From positions 2,976,001 through 3,040,000 of the forward strand of contig NZ_CP035382.1 of NCBI RefSeq assembly GCF_006874705.1: a DNA stretch of 64,000 bases. Direction: 5' to 3'. The DNA comes from Leclercia adecarboxylata. Lineage in GTDB: Bacteria > Pseudomonadota > Gammaproteobacteria > Enterobacterales > Enterobacteriaceae. The position numbers and the translations under genes are program-made. Numbering within the stretch: position 1 is the first letter of the stretch; every line of letters begins with the position of its first letter. This document shows, in pieces, positions 34,534 through 43,284 of the stretch. Below the pieces are notes generated by a model. The model worked only from the letters and a program-made list of their open reading frames with translations. It did not search any database and was not told the DNA's origin.

Positions 34534-35559
34534 ATGAGGACGATTAAAGGCCCGGGAATTTTTCTGTCGCAGTTTATCGGCGGGCAACCACCGTTTAACA
34601 CCCTCGACGGGCTGGCAGGCTGGGCAGCGGAAAAGGGCTATAAAGCGGTGCAAATTCCCTGCAACCATAAAGCGATTTTTGACGTAGAGCTGGCGGCAGA
34701 GAGCCAGACCTACTGCGATGAGATAAGCGGCAAACTGGCGCAGCACGGGCTGGTCATCAGCGAACTCTCCACCCATCTGGAAGGGCAGCTGATTGCCGTA
34801 AACCCGGCGTACGACGAGGCGTTTGATAACTTCGCCCCACAGGCGGTGCGCGGTAATGCCGCCGCCCGCCAGGCGTGGGCCACCGATATCGTCAAAAAGG
34901 CGGCAGCGGCTTCGGCCCGGCTCGGGTTAACCGCCCACGCCACCTTCTCGGGCTCGCTGGCCTGGCCGTTTATGTACCCCTGGCCGCCGCATAACGAGGC
35001 GCGTTTCCAGGAGGCGTTCAGCGAGCTGGCCCGCCGCTGGCGGCCGATACTGGATGCCTTCGACGAGCAGGGGGTGAACCTCTGCTATGAGATCCATCCC
35101 GGGGAAGATCTGCACGATGGCGTCACCTTCGAGCGTTTTCTGGCGCTTCTGGACAACCATCCGCGCTGCAACATCCTTTACGATCCCAGCCACCTGCTGT
35201 TGCAGCAGATGGATTACCTGGCCTTTATCGACCACTACCACACCCGCATTAAGGCGTTTCACGTCAAGGATGCCGAGTACCGCCCGAACGGGCGCAGCGG
35301 CGTCTATGGCGGGTATCAGAGCTGGATCAACCGCGCCGGACGCTTCCGCTCCCCGGGCGACGGGCAGATCGACTTTAAGGGCATTTTCAGCAAGCTGACC
35401 CAGTACGACTACGACGGCTGGGCGGTGCTGGAGTGGGAATGTTGCCTGAAGGACGGTGACACCGGGGCGCGGGAAGGGCGCGAGTTTATCTCCCGCCACA
35501 TTATTCCGGTTTCCGATCGGGCGTTTGACGATTTCGCCGCAGGAGAACTTCATGATTAA
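34534..35559 (+). CDS. Xylose isomerase-like TIM-barrel sugar isomerase/epimerase
   Basis: 341 residues of the AP-endonuclease-2/xylose-isomerase-like fold. Metal-ligand segments of the superfamily are visible: CYEIHPGEDL (Glu), LYDPSHLLLQ (Asp/His), KAFHVKDAEY (His/Asp) and VLEWECC (Glu). These metalloenzymes isomerise or epimerise sugars, keto-sugars or inositols; some act on 3-keto-glycosides. Cysteines in the last motif are unusual. The stop overlaps the dehydrogenase start by 8 bp, so the two enzymes probably act in sequence. Substrate unknown. Confidence 0.83.
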   Translation: MRTIKGPGIFLSQFIGGQPPFNTLDGLAGWAAEKGYKAVQIPCNHKAIFDVELAAESQTYCDEISGKLAQHGLVISELSTHLEGQLIAVNPAYDEAFDNFAPQAVRGNAAARQAWATDIVKKAAAASARLGLTAHATFSGSLAWPFMYPWPPHNEARFQEAFSELARRWRPILDAFDEQGVNLCYEIHPGEDLHDGVTFERFLALLDNHPRCNILYDPSHLLLQQMDYLAFIDHYHTRIKAFHVKDAEYRPNGRSGVYGGYQSWINRAGRFRSPGDGQIDFKGIFSKLTQYDYDGWAVLEWECCLKDGDTGAREGREFISRHIIPVSDRAFDDFAAGELHD

Positions 35560-36694
35560 CGTCGGCATTATCGGCAGCGGCTTTATCGGCCCGGCGCACA
35601 TTGAAGCCCTGCGCCGCCTCGGCTTCGTACAGGTCGTCGCCCTGTGCGACGGCTCGCTGGAACAGGCGCAAGAGAAGGCCCGGGCGCTGAACATTCCTCA
35701 TGCCTGTGGCAGCGTGGACGAACTGCTGGCGCACCCGGATCTGCACGTGGTGCACAACTGCACGCCAAACCATCTCCATGCGGAGATCAACCGCCAGATC
35801 CTGCGGGCCGGAAAGCATGTCTTTTCCGAAAAACCGCTGTGCATGACCCCGGACGAGGCGCGGGAACTGGTGGCCCTGGCGGAGCAGGCGGGTGTGGTGC
35901 ACGGCGTGAGCTTTGTTTATCGCCAGTTTGCGATGGTGCGCCAGGCGGCGAGCATGGTCGGGGCGGGCTCGCTCGGACGGCTGTTTGCCGCTCACGGCAG
36001 CTATCTGCAGGACTGGATGCTGCTGGAAACCGACTATAACTGGCGGGTCGACGCGGCGCTCGGCGGGGCATCGCGCGCGGTGGCGGACATCGGTTCCCAC
36101 TGGTGCGATACCATTCAGTTTCTGACCGGACGGCGCATCACCGAGGTGATGGCCGACCTGTCGATCGTCTGGCCGACCCGCAAGGCCAACGTGGCCGGGA
36201 ACCAGACCTTCAGCCAGGCGGGCGATGCGGTGTATGAAGACAAGCCCGTCACCACTGAAGATTTCGGCTCGGTGCTGTTCCGCTTCGACGACGGCAGCAA
36301 AGGCAGCTTTACCGTCTCGCAGGTGAGCGCAGGACGAAAAAACCGCCTCAGCCTCGAGGTCAACGGCAGCGAGGGTGCCGTGGCTTGGGATCAGGAGGTG
36401 CCCCAGCAGCTGTGGGTGGGCCATCGCGCCCGGGCCAATCAGACGCTGACGGACGATCCAGGCCTGATGAACCGCGACGTGGCCGACAGCGCCCACTTCC
36501 CGGGCGGCCATATCGAAGGCTGGCCGGACGCCTTTAAGAACATGATGGCGCAGTTTTATCGTGCAGTGCAGGCGGGCAGGATGCCGGATAAGCCCGTGTT
36601 TGCCACCTTCCATGACGGGGCAAACGTGATGTATATCATTGATGCAATAGTAAAAAGCCATCAGCAGCAGCGCTGGATCAGCGTCGCGCAGTAA
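35552..36694 (+). CDS. Gfo/Idh/MocA-family NAD(P)-dependent sugar dehydrogenase
   Basis: 380 residues from ATG 35552 (AGGAGAAC just upstream). The Rossmann motif VGIIGSGFIGPAHIEAL starts at residue 3, and the family signature EKP appears as FSEKPLCMTPDEA, with its catalytic Lys. The C-terminal domain has the conserved GGASRAVADIGSHWCDTI (catalytic Asp-x-x-x-His) and EVNGSEGAVAWDQE. It oxidises or reduces a hydroxyl of a sugar, often at C3. Paired with the TIM-barrel protein, it resembles E. coli YcjS/YcjR and bacterial 3-keto-glycoside modules. Substrate unknown. Confidence 0.87.
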   Translation: MINVGIIGSGFIGPAHIEALRRLGFVQVVALCDGSLEQAQEKARALNIPHACGSVDELLAHPDLHVVHNCTPNHLHAEINRQILRAGKHVFSEKPLCMTPDEARELVALAEQAGVVHGVSFVYRQFAMVRQAASMVGAGSLGRLFAAHGSYLQDWMLLETDYNWRVDAALGGASRAVADIGSHWCDTIQFLTGRRITEVMADLSIVWPTRKANVAGNQTFSQAGDAVYEDKPVTTEDFGSVLFRFDDGSKGSFTVSQVSAGRKNRLSLEVNGSEGAVAWDQEVPQQLWVGHRARANQTLTDDPGLMNRDVADSAHFPGGHIEGWPDAFKNMMAQFYRAVQAGRMPDKPVFATFHDGANVMYIIDAIVKSHQQQRWISVAQ

Positions 36695-36698
36695 TTCC

Positions 36699-36718
36699 TT
36701 GCCCGGTGCGCCGGGCAA
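36699..36718 (+). terminator. Hairpin between the dehydrogenase and LacI genes
   Basis: TTGCCCGG (36699-36706) and CCGGGCAA (36711-36718) pair perfectly around TGCG, 5 bp after the stop codon. No strong T-run follows, so read-through into the regulator gene is possible. Confidence 0.5.
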
Positions 36719-36769
36719 CCCATTTATGGTAGCCTGCTGCTAACGCTAACTGCAGGATCACTCGTCGCT

Positions 36770-37744
36770 ATGTCAATTCAGAAAATCGCCCAACTGGCGG
36801 GCGTCTCGGTGGCGACGGTATCGCGCGTGCTGAATAACAGCGATACCGTCAAAGCCAAAAACCGCGATCGCGTCTTGCAGGCGATTAAAGAGGCTAACTA
36901 CCAGCCCAATCTTCTGGCTCGTCAGCTGCGCACCTCGCGCAGCTATATGATCCTGGTGATGGTCTCCAATATTGCCAACCCGTTCTGCGCCGAGGTGGTG
37001 AAGGGCATTGAGGCGCAGGCGGAGAAAAATGGCTACCGTATTCTGCTCTGTAACTCCGGTTCCGATATTGAACGCTCCCGCTCGGGACTGAGCCTGCTGT
37101 CCGGCAAAATGGTCGACGGCATTATCACCATGGACGCCTTTACCCGCCTCACCGAGCTGGCGGCGCTGATTGGCGATGCCCCCTGGGTGCAGTGCGCCGA
37201 ATACGCCGATGCGGGGGCGGTCTCCTGCGTCGGGATTAACGATGTCGATGCCTCCCAGCATGTGGTCAGCCGCCTGGCCGACGGCGGACGTCAGCGCATC
37301 GCTTTGATCAACCACGACCTGAGCTACAAATATGCCCGCCTGCGCGAGCGCGGGTACAAGAGCGTGCTGCATCTGCGCGATCTGTCGTATCAGGCCATTG
37401 AGTATGCGAGCGATCTCAGCGCCGCAGCCGGAATGGCGGCAATGACCAAACTGCTGGCGGCAGAACCGCGCCCGGACGCGGTGTTTGCGGTCTCCGATAC
37501 CCTGGCCGCGGGCGCGTTACGTGCCATCGAAAAGGCAGGGCTGCGCGTGCCGCAGGATATTGCCGTGGTGGGCTTCGACGGCACGGAGCTGTCGGAGATG
37601 GTCTCGCTGACCACCATCGAACAGCCGTCGCGGGATATCGGGCGCAAGGCGGTCGATCTGCTGCTGAACAGAATCGACAACCCCGACGCCGCGACCGAGC
37701 GGGTGATGATGAACTGGCGCTTTATTTCCCGCGCCAGTACCTGA
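36770..37744 (+). CDS. LacI-family transcriptional regulator of the adjoining operon
   Basis: 324 residues. MSIQKIAQLAGVSVATVSRVLN is the helix-turn-helix (1-22), the hinge is YQPNLLARQLRTSRS, and the effector domain is the periplasmic-binding-protein type (VMVSNIANPFCAEVVKGIE, VAVVGFDGTELSEM, TTIEQPSRDIGRKAVDLLL). It lies at the end of the transporter-isomerase-dehydrogenase operon, 75 bp downstream, and is the obvious candidate to bind the two GTAATCGATTAC operators. The effector is probably the transported sugar or nucleoside or a product of it. Confidence 0.88.
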   Translation: MSIQKIAQLAGVSVATVSRVLNNSDTVKAKNRDRVLQAIKEANYQPNLLARQLRTSRSYMILVMVSNIANPFCAEVVKGIEAQAEKNGYRILLCNSGSDIERSRSGLSLLSGKMVDGIITMDAFTRLTELAALIGDAPWVQCAEYADAGAVSCVGINDVDASQHVVSRLADGGRQRIALINHDLSYKYARLRERGYKSVLHLRDLSYQAIEYASDLSAAAGMAAMTKLLAAEPRPDAVFAVSDTLAAGALRAIEKAGLRVPQDIAVVGFDGTELSEMVSLTTIEQPSRDIGRKAVDLLLNRIDNPDAATERVMMNWRFISRAST

Positions 37745-37745
37745 G

Positions 37746-38990
37746 CTATTTTGCCAGCGCGCCGGCCAGGGAGCGAATATCGTTCCCGGTCGGCGTCTGG
37801 TGTATGCGCAGGCCAAATTCATCAATCACCGCGAAAATATGATCGAAAATATCGGCCTGAATCGCCTCATATTCCGCCCAGATCACGGTGTTGGTAAAGG
37901 CGTATATTTCAATCGGCAGCCCGTTGGCGTCCGGCGCTAATTGCCGCACCATTAAGGTCATATCCTGGCGAATACGCGGGTGGTTGCGCAGATATTCATT
38001 CAGGTAAGCGCGGAAAGTGCCAATATTGGTCATCCTGCGCAGGTTCAGCACCGACTCGCCTTCGCCATTCTCCTGATTCCACAGCGTAATCTCCTCGTGG
38101 CGTGTCGCCATATAGGGCTTTAGCAGCTTCGCCTGAATCAGCTGCTGCTGCTCCTGCTCGTCGAGAAAATGGATGCTGGTGGTATCAATATTCAGGCTGC
38201 GCTTAATCCGCCGTCCGCCGGAGGCCGACATGCCGCTCCAGTTGATAAAGGCGTCTGAGACCAGCGCCCAGGTCGGAATGGTGGTGATGGTGTTATCGAA
38301 ATTGCGCACCTTGACGGTGGTCAGGCCGATATCCGTCACCGTACCGTTGGCGCCGTATTTCGGCATCTCCAGCCAGTCGCCGAGCTTGAGCATATCGTTG
38401 GCGGAGAGCTGAATGCCCGCCACCAGCCCGAGAATGGGATCTTTAAAGACCAGCATCAGCACCGCGGCCATCGCGCCCAGACCGCTGATCAGAATGGCGG
38501 GGGACTGGCCGATCAGCAGGGAGATAATCAGAATGCCCACCAGAATGGCGCTCACCAGCTTGATGCCCTGGAAGATCCCCTTCAGCGGCAGCTGCGAGGC
38601 GGTCGCCATTTTCTGCGACAGATTGAAAATCACGTCCAGCAGCGAGAAGAACGCCAGCAGGGCGTAAACCATCACCCACAGCTTCGCGCAGGTGGTGAGT
38701 ATTTCCGCCGCGTCGCTGCCTTTTTGCAGCCACAATACCGCCTGAACGTTGACGATGATCCCCTGCAGGGTAAAGGCCAGACGGTGAAATAATTTATTCT
38801 GGGTAATGATTTGCAGCCATAAATGGCTGCTGGCCCGGGCGCGTTTCTCGAACGCCCGCAGCACCACTTTGTGCAGAATAAAATGAATAATCAGGGCAGT
38901 AAGAAAAATAATGCCAAAGATGATCACAAGGGAGGTGGTGTGATTAATTTCAATGCCTGTCTCTTCGACCAGGGAAATGAACTCCTGCAT
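37746..38990 (-). CDS. mscM: Miniconductance mechanosensitive channel MscM (YbdG)
   Basis: 414 residues (E. coli YbdG 415). An N-terminal set of about four extra transmembrane helices precedes the MscS-like core: pore helix [28 protein letters not shown] and the beta domain [36 protein letters not shown]. It opens under membrane tension and protects against osmotic downshock with a small conductance. It is convergent with the LacI-family gene, the stops being 1 bp apart, which suggests the insertion ended just here. Confidence 0.93.
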   Translation of the reverse strand: MQEFISLVEETGIEINHTTSLVIIFGIIFLTALIIHFILHKVVLRAFEKRARASSHLWLQIITQNKLFHRLAFTLQGIIVNVQAVLWLQKGSDAAEILTTCAKLWVMVYALLAFFSLLDVIFNLSQKMATASQLPLKGIFQGIKLVSAILVGILIISLLIGQSPAILISGLGAMAAVLMLVFKDPILGLVAGIQLSANDMLKLGDWLEMPKYGANGTVTDIGLTTVKVRNFDNTITTIPTWALVSDAFINWSGMSASGGRRIKRSLNIDTTSIHFLDEQEQQQLIQAKLLKPYMATRHEEITLWNQENGEGESVLNLRRMTNIGTFRAYLNEYLRNHPRIRQDMTLMVRQLAPDANGLPIEIYAFTNTVIWAEYEAIQADIFDHIFAVIDEFGLRIHQTPTGNDIRSLAGALAK

Positions 38991-39010
38991 AACGTCTCCT
39001 GTATTAAAGC

Positions 39011-39029
39011 AGCCGCCATAATGGCGGCT
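39011..39029 (-). terminator. Hairpin between the MFS exporter gene and mscM
   Basis: AGCCGCC (39011-39017) and GGCGGCT (39023-39029) pair perfectly around ATAAT. On the minus strand it follows the MFS stop by about 30 bp and is trailed by GCTTTAAT, so it can end the exporter transcript before mscM. Confidence 0.55.
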
Positions 39030-39057
39030 GAGGATCTATTATGCAAATTCGCCAGGC

Positions 39058-40494
39058 CTATTTTACCGCCTGACAGGTCTTCACCACCGGCAGGCACAGG
39101 CGATGGCGCAGCCGCAGCGTGACCAGCGCCAGCACGATCATCATGACGGTTTCCACCACCAGGAAGACGTTAATCGCCTCTGCGTAATCCCCGCGATGGG
39201 TGTGCAGGGCGTGGAGCAAAATCGCGCCGAATATCGCCGGGCCGAGGCCGAGCGCCGCCTGTTGCAGGGTGCTGAGGATGGCGCTGGCCGCCCCGGCATC
39301 GTCAGGCTGGATATCGCGCATCCCGATACGGTAGAAGCTGTTCACAATCAGCGCCTGGCCGTAGCCCACCAGCCCGGTGGCCGGGGCGAGAGTCAGGGCG
39401 GTGTTCTCCAGTCCCCAGATGCGGAAGGTGACGATCAGCGCCAGCAGGCCGGTAATCTGGATTGCCAGCCCGGTCAGCAAAATGGTGCCGGTGCTGTAGC
39501 GAGCAATCAGGCGCGGGGCAAACCACGCCGAAACAAAATAGGTCACGCCCAGGGCAATAAAGCTGTTGCCGGACTGCCACGGCGCCATTCCCAGACCGGT
39601 CTGCATGGTCAGCGCCATGCAGAACATAAACCCGGACCAGACGCTGAAAAAGAGCAGCGCAATCAGCACGCCAAAGCGGATGCTGCCGAGCCGCATAAGC
39701 CGCGGCGGGATCAGCGGATGAGCCTCATCGCGCTCTTTTTTACGCGCATTCAGCGCCATTAAATACGCCAGCGGGATAATGGCGAGAAGCATAGCCTTCA
39801 GCGGCCAGGACCAGTGCCACTGCGGCCCCAGCGCCATCGGGAACAGCAGGCAGCAGAGGATCGCCGCCAGTAATGCGGTGCCCGTCCAGTCGATACGCGA
39901 CGGCGTGTCGCGGCGGGTTTCCGGCACGTAGCGACGGCTCAGGGCCAGCACCAGCAGGCAGATCGGCACGTTGATAAAGAAAGCGTTGCGCCAGCCCAGC
40001 CCGGCGATATCCGCCGACACCAGCCAGCCGCCGCCCATCTGCCCGACGATAAAGGCAATCCCGCCGATGCCGCCAAACAGGCTGATGGCTTTCGCATGGG
40101 CAGTGCCCTTCAGAGTGACGTGCAGGGTGGCAAGAATTTGCGGCACGATCATCGCCGCCCCTGCGCCCTGAACGATGCGCGCTGCCAGCAGCTGCTCGAT
40201 ATTGCCCGCCATGCCGCACAGCAGCGAGGCCAGGCCAAAGCTCGCCACGCCCCACATAAACAGACGACGGCGGCCGAGGTTGTCCCCCAGCTTGCTGCCA
40301 AGGGCCAGGCAGACGGCAAAGGCCACGCCGTAAAGGGCGACAATCAGCTCCAGCCCGGTGGCGGTGGCGTGCAGCGAGTGGGTGATGGCGTCCAGCGCCA
40401 CGTTGGTGATTGAGGTATCAATCAGCGGCAGCATCTGGCCGGTTAACAGCAATATCAGGCCTGCGCGACCCGGTGAAACAACTGACGTATTCAT
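39058..40494 (-). CDS. MFS drug-resistance-type exporter (DHA2, 14 TMS)
   Basis: 478 residues with about 14 hydrophobic segments. Motif C-like and DHA2 signatures are visible: LPLIDTSITNVALDAI in TM1, GSKLGDNLGRRRLFMWG (motif A), ARIVQGAGAAMIVPQ (motif B region) and GGGWL. It resembles proton-driven exporters of dyes, antiseptics or antibiotics. It is divergent from an XRE-family regulator gene, with a palindrome in the shared promoter region, the usual layout for a repressor-exporter pair. The substrate is unknown. Confidence 0.85.
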   Translation of the reverse strand: MNTSVVSPGRAGLILLLTGQMLPLIDTSITNVALDAITHSLHATATGLELIVALYGVAFAVCLALGSKLGDNLGRRRLFMWGVASFGLASLLCGMAGNIEQLLAARIVQGAGAAMIVPQILATLHVTLKGTAHAKAISLFGGIGGIAFIVGQMGGGWLVSADIAGLGWRNAFFINVPICLLVLALSRRYVPETRRDTPSRIDWTGTALLAAILCCLLFPMALGPQWHWSWPLKAMLLAIIPLAYLMALNARKKERDEAHPLIPPRLMRLGSIRFGVLIALLFFSVWSGFMFCMALTMQTGLGMAPWQSGNSFIALGVTYFVSAWFAPRLIARYSTGTILLTGLAIQITGLLALIVTFRIWGLENTALTLAPATGLVGYGQALIVNSFYRIGMRDIQPDDAGAASAILSTLQQAALGLGPAIFGAILLHALHTHRGDYAEAINVFLVVETVMMIVLALVTLRLRHRLCLPVVKTCQAVK

Positions 40495-40551
40495 GGTGAC
40501 TCCATTGCGTCAAACAGCGTAGCGTCGTAGCATCAACCATCTGATAAACGG

Positions 40552-40577
40552 GTACCAGTTCTTGCTTATACTGGTAC
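40552..40577. promoter_or_regulatory. Inverted repeat in the MFS/XRE divergent promoter
   Basis: GTACCAG (40552-40558) and CTGGTAC (40571-40577) are perfect inverted copies separated by 12 bp. They lie 25-50 bp upstream of the XRE gene and 58-83 bp from the MFS gene, a fitting place for an operator controlling both. Confidence 0.55.
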
Positions 40578-40601
40578 TGGCACTACCATGCAGGGGGCAA
40601 T

Positions 40602-41471
40602 ATGGCGCTGATGTCTGAACCCGTCACCTCACTTCAGGATGACACCCGTAAACAGCTCGGCGCATTTTTACGCGCCCGACGCGAAAGTCTCGACCCGCAG
40701 CGCCTTGGTTTACCGCGCAGCGGTCGACGCCGTACCCCAGGCCTGCGCCGGGAAGAGGTGGCCCTGCTGGCGGACGTGGGCGTCACCTGGTACACCTGGC
40801 TGGAACAGGGCAGGGACGTCAACCCTTCAATCACGGTGATGGCGGCGGTGGCGAAGGCGCTGCAGTGCACCCCGACCGAAGCCCGCCACCTCTTCCTGCT
40901 GGCCGGCCTGCCGCCGGGTGAAGCGCCCCAGGCGGTCTGCTGCGAGGGGATCAGCGAAGGCACCCGTCGTCTTCTCGACACCCTGATGCCGAAACCCGCC
41001 AGCATCCAGAAACCGAACTTCGATATCGTGGCGTGGAATGACAGCTTTGGGCACCTGATGGGCGTCGATTTCAATGACATTCCGCCGGAAGACCGCAACT
41101 GTATTTATCTGTTCCTCACCCATCCGGCGTGGCGCGCCCGCCTCGGTAAGCGCGGCGACGTGCTGCCGATTTTCGTCTCCTATTTCCGCGCTGCAATGGC
41201 GGAGCACCGGGGTGACCCGCAGTGGGAAGCCAAACTGGCGCGCTTCTTTGCGGTGTCCGAGGAGTTTGAAGCCCTGTGGCACCAGCGTAACGACGTGCGC
41301 GGCGTGGAAAACCAGCTCAAGCTGTTTACCCATCCCGAACTCGGCGATTTTCATCTCCAGCAGATGTACTGGTACTCCGCCCCGCGCAACGGCTCCCGCC
41401 TGCTGGTCTATCTGCCGGTGGATGACGAGGGCGAGCGCGCGCTGACGTGGCTGGCGGAGCAGGCACAATGA
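40602..41471 (+). CDS. XRE-family regulator with MmyB-like ligand domain
   Basis: 289 residues. Residues of about 12-90 form the XRE helix-turn-helix with the typical FLRARRESLDPQRLGLP, RRRTPGLRREEVALLADVG and TWYTWLEQGRDVNPS blocks. The C-terminal MmyB-like domain (about 105-285) has a PAS-like fold (NFDIVAWNDSFGHLMGVDF, RNCIYLFLTHPAWR, FVSYFRAAMAEHRGDP). Family members bind small hydrophobic ligands, possibly fatty acids. It is divergent from an MFS exporter and probably controls it. The stop overlaps the following gene (ATGA). Confidence 0.87.
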   Translation: MALMSEPVTSLQDDTRKQLGAFLRARRESLDPQRLGLPRSGRRRTPGLRREEVALLADVGVTWYTWLEQGRDVNPSITVMAAVAKALQCTPTEARHLFLLAGLPPGEAPQAVCCEGISEGTRRLLDTLMPKPASIQKPNFDIVAWNDSFGHLMGVDFNDIPPEDRNCIYLFLTHPAWRARLGKRGDVLPIFVSYFRAAMAEHRGDPQWEAKLARFFAVSEEFEALWHQRNDVRGVENQLKLFTHPELGDFHLQQMYWYSAPRNGSRLLVYLPVDDEGERALTWLAEQAQ

Positions 41472-42502
41472 ACGTCACCCGCAAACAGGAACGCCTCCTG
41501 CGCCGCGCCCTCAACGAATGGCAACAGGAGGGGGCATTAACCGCCGACGAGCATCAGCGTCTGGCTGCCAGCTTAAAACGCGTCGCCATGGACTGGCAGC
41601 GCCTCAGCCGCTACGCCTTCTGGACGGCAATCGCCTGCGTCATCATCGCCATCGGTAGCCTGTTTGCCGACAGCGAGCTGATGGCGCGCATCATCGAGTT
41701 CTTCGCCTTCTCCTCCATCGCCCGCATCGGACTGCCTGCGCTGATGGCAGGGCTGTTTTATCTGTGGGGATTCAGCCGCCAGCGGCGGGAAACCCAGTGG
41801 CACTACAGCACCGAGGCAATTCTGTTCCTCGGCGTGTTCTTCACCGCCATTGCTCTCTGGCAGCTGGGGGAACGGCTGGATACCGGTAGCGGCCATATCG
41901 CGCCGCTGTTCCTGCTCGGCTGCGCCGTTTACGGGCTGGTGGGCTTCTTCGGGCGTTCGGGGCTGGTGTGGCTGTTCTTTTTGCTCTCGCTGGGCAACTG
42001 GTTTGGCGCGGAGACCGGCTACATGTCCGGCTGGGGCGCCTACTGGCTGGGGATGAGCTATCCGGTCAGGTTTATCTTCTTCGGCGGCGCGCTGCTGGCG
42101 CTGTGCTGGTGGCTGCGCGGGATGCTGCGTAAACGCCATCTGTATACCACCAGTAAAGCGATGGGGCTGACCTATCTGTTTGTTGCCCTGTGGATCATGT
42201 CGATTTTTGGCAATTACGATATCGATAACGGGTACGGCACCACCCGGGCGGCGCTGCTGCCGTGGGCGCTGCTGTTCGCGGTGGCGGCCGGAATTTGTAT
42301 TTATATCAGCCTGAAAACCGACGACGGCATGCTGCGCGGATTTGGCCTGACGTTTCTGGCGATCAACCTCTATACCCGCTATTTCGAATACTTCTGGGAC
42401 GGGATGAACAAGGTGCTGTTCTTCCTGATCCTGGCGGCATCGCTGGCGGTGATCGGGCGCTATGCGGAGCGGATCTGGCACGCGGGAAGCGGGGCGAAGT
42501 AG
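41468..42502 (+). CDS. DUF2157-type multi-pass membrane protein
   Basis: 344 residues from ATG 41468, which overlaps the XRE stop by 4 bp, so it is translationally coupled. The soluble N-terminus (RKQERLLRRALNEWQQEGALTADEHQRLAASL) is the typical DUF2157 lead-in, followed by about 9-10 transmembrane helices. A conserved-looking loop is SIFGNYDIDNGYGTTRA. The function of the family is unknown. Coupling with the regulator and proximity to an exporter might mean a shared response, but that is inference. Confidence 0.75.
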   Translation: MNVTRKQERLLRRALNEWQQEGALTADEHQRLAASLKRVAMDWQRLSRYAFWTAIACVIIAIGSLFADSELMARIIEFFAFSSIARIGLPALMAGLFYLWGFSRQRRETQWHYSTEAILFLGVFFTAIALWQLGERLDTGSGHIAPLFLLGCAVYGLVGFFGRSGLVWLFFLLSLGNWFGAETGYMSGWGAYWLGMSYPVRFIFFGGALLALCWWLRGMLRKRHLYTTSKAMGLTYLFVALWIMSIFGNYDIDNGYGTTRAALLPWALLFAVAAGICIYISLKTDDGMLRGFGLTFLAINLYTRYFEYFWDGMNKVLFFLILAASLAVIGRYAERIWHAGSGAK

Positions 42503-42515
42503 ATCTTTTGCGAGA

Positions 42516-42537
42516 GGGCTTCCGGGATCCGGAGCCC
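42516..42537 (+). terminator. Hairpin after the DUF2157 gene
   Basis: GGGCTTCCGG (42516-42525) pairs with CCGGAGCCC (42529-42537) with a single bulge and a GAT loop, followed by CTTCTGTTG, 14 bp after the stop. Confidence 0.5.
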
Positions 42538-42666
42538 CTTCTGTTGAGGGCTGTCAGAGCGTGTAAGATGAGGTTTAATGTAAACCAACCTGCTGAATCT
42601 ACGTCATTTAGCTGAGTAGTGAAGTGGGCTATACTTACGCGATGAGAAACCAGCCATGTCCCACTG

Positions 42667-43257
42667 ATGATTGATTCCGCAGATTTCAGCCAAAAACTCG
42701 GGCTTATCTCCCGAAACGTCGAACATACCGAAGCGTTTCTGGCAAGGGGTACAGTGGAGTTTCACCTGCCGGGTTTTTTGCTTCCTGTGGGGTACCTGCT
42801 CCTGAAATCGCGTTATGGCGATGAATACCGACTCGTCACCACCGACGACGGCAAGCCTTATACGGCGTATGCCGTAAAGCTGGCATTTCATAAAGAAATT
42901 ACCTTTCCCCACGGTGCCGCTACGCAAGTGATGGTCTGGCGTACGCCACGCGCAGTCCATCAACGCGTGATAAGCGGATTATCTCAATTATTCTTTCAGT
43001 GGGTGCTAAGCGAATACGACATTGTGGTATCAGACAGCGAGCAAACCGGCGACGGACAGCGCTTCTGGCTGCGGATGATCGACTGGGCGTTTACCATGAA
43101 TTATCAGATCGGTGTGGCGGACGGCACGGTTGGTGAAGAGTGGCACTTAACGCCAGTTAATTCATACGCTGAACTGGAAGAGCGCTGGATAGCGTTCGCC
43201 TGGCGTAACGATAGCGACGTGCATCCGCATCGCAGCCTGGTTATCAGTAAAAAGTAA
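42667..43257 (+). CDS. Hypothetical protein
   Basis: 196 residues from ATG 42667; no clear ribosome binding site is seen, so the start is uncertain. The protein is soluble, with mixed alpha/beta character, many aromatic residues (QLFFQWVLSEYDIVVSDSEQ, FWLRMIDWAFTMNYQIG) and no known motif. The D-S-E-Q-T-G-D-G-Q-R-F-W segment looks like part of a GNAT-like or phage-type fold, but this is not strong enough for a call. It is a single-gene transcription unit that ends in a GC hairpin shared with convergent nfsB. Confidence 0.55.
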   Translation: MIDSADFSQKLGLISRNVEHTEAFLARGTVEFHLPGFLLPVGYLLLKSRYGDEYRLVTTDDGKPYTAYAVKLAFHKEITFPHGAATQVMVWRTPRAVHQRVISGLSQLFFQWVLSEYDIVVSDSEQTGDGQRFWLRMIDWAFTMNYQIGVADGTVGEEWHLTPVNSYAELEERWIAFAWRNDSDVHPHRSLVISKK

Positions 43258-43258
43258 C

Positions 43259-43277
43259 GGGCCGCAAATCGCGGCCC
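43259..43277. terminator. Bidirectional hairpin between the orphan gene and nfsB
   Basis: GGGCCGC (43259-43265) and GCGGCCC (43271-43277) form a perfect 7-bp GC stem around AAATC, followed by GTTTGT on the plus strand and GTTACTTTTT on the minus strand. It sits between two convergent stop codons. Confidence 0.75.
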
Positions 43278-43284
43278 GTTTGTA

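Noticed and set aside
35501..36718. 405-codon minus-strand frame opposite the dehydrogenase gene
   Set aside because: Lies wholly antisense to an intact Gfo/Idh/MocA gene and reads as an Arg/His/Gln-rich shadow.
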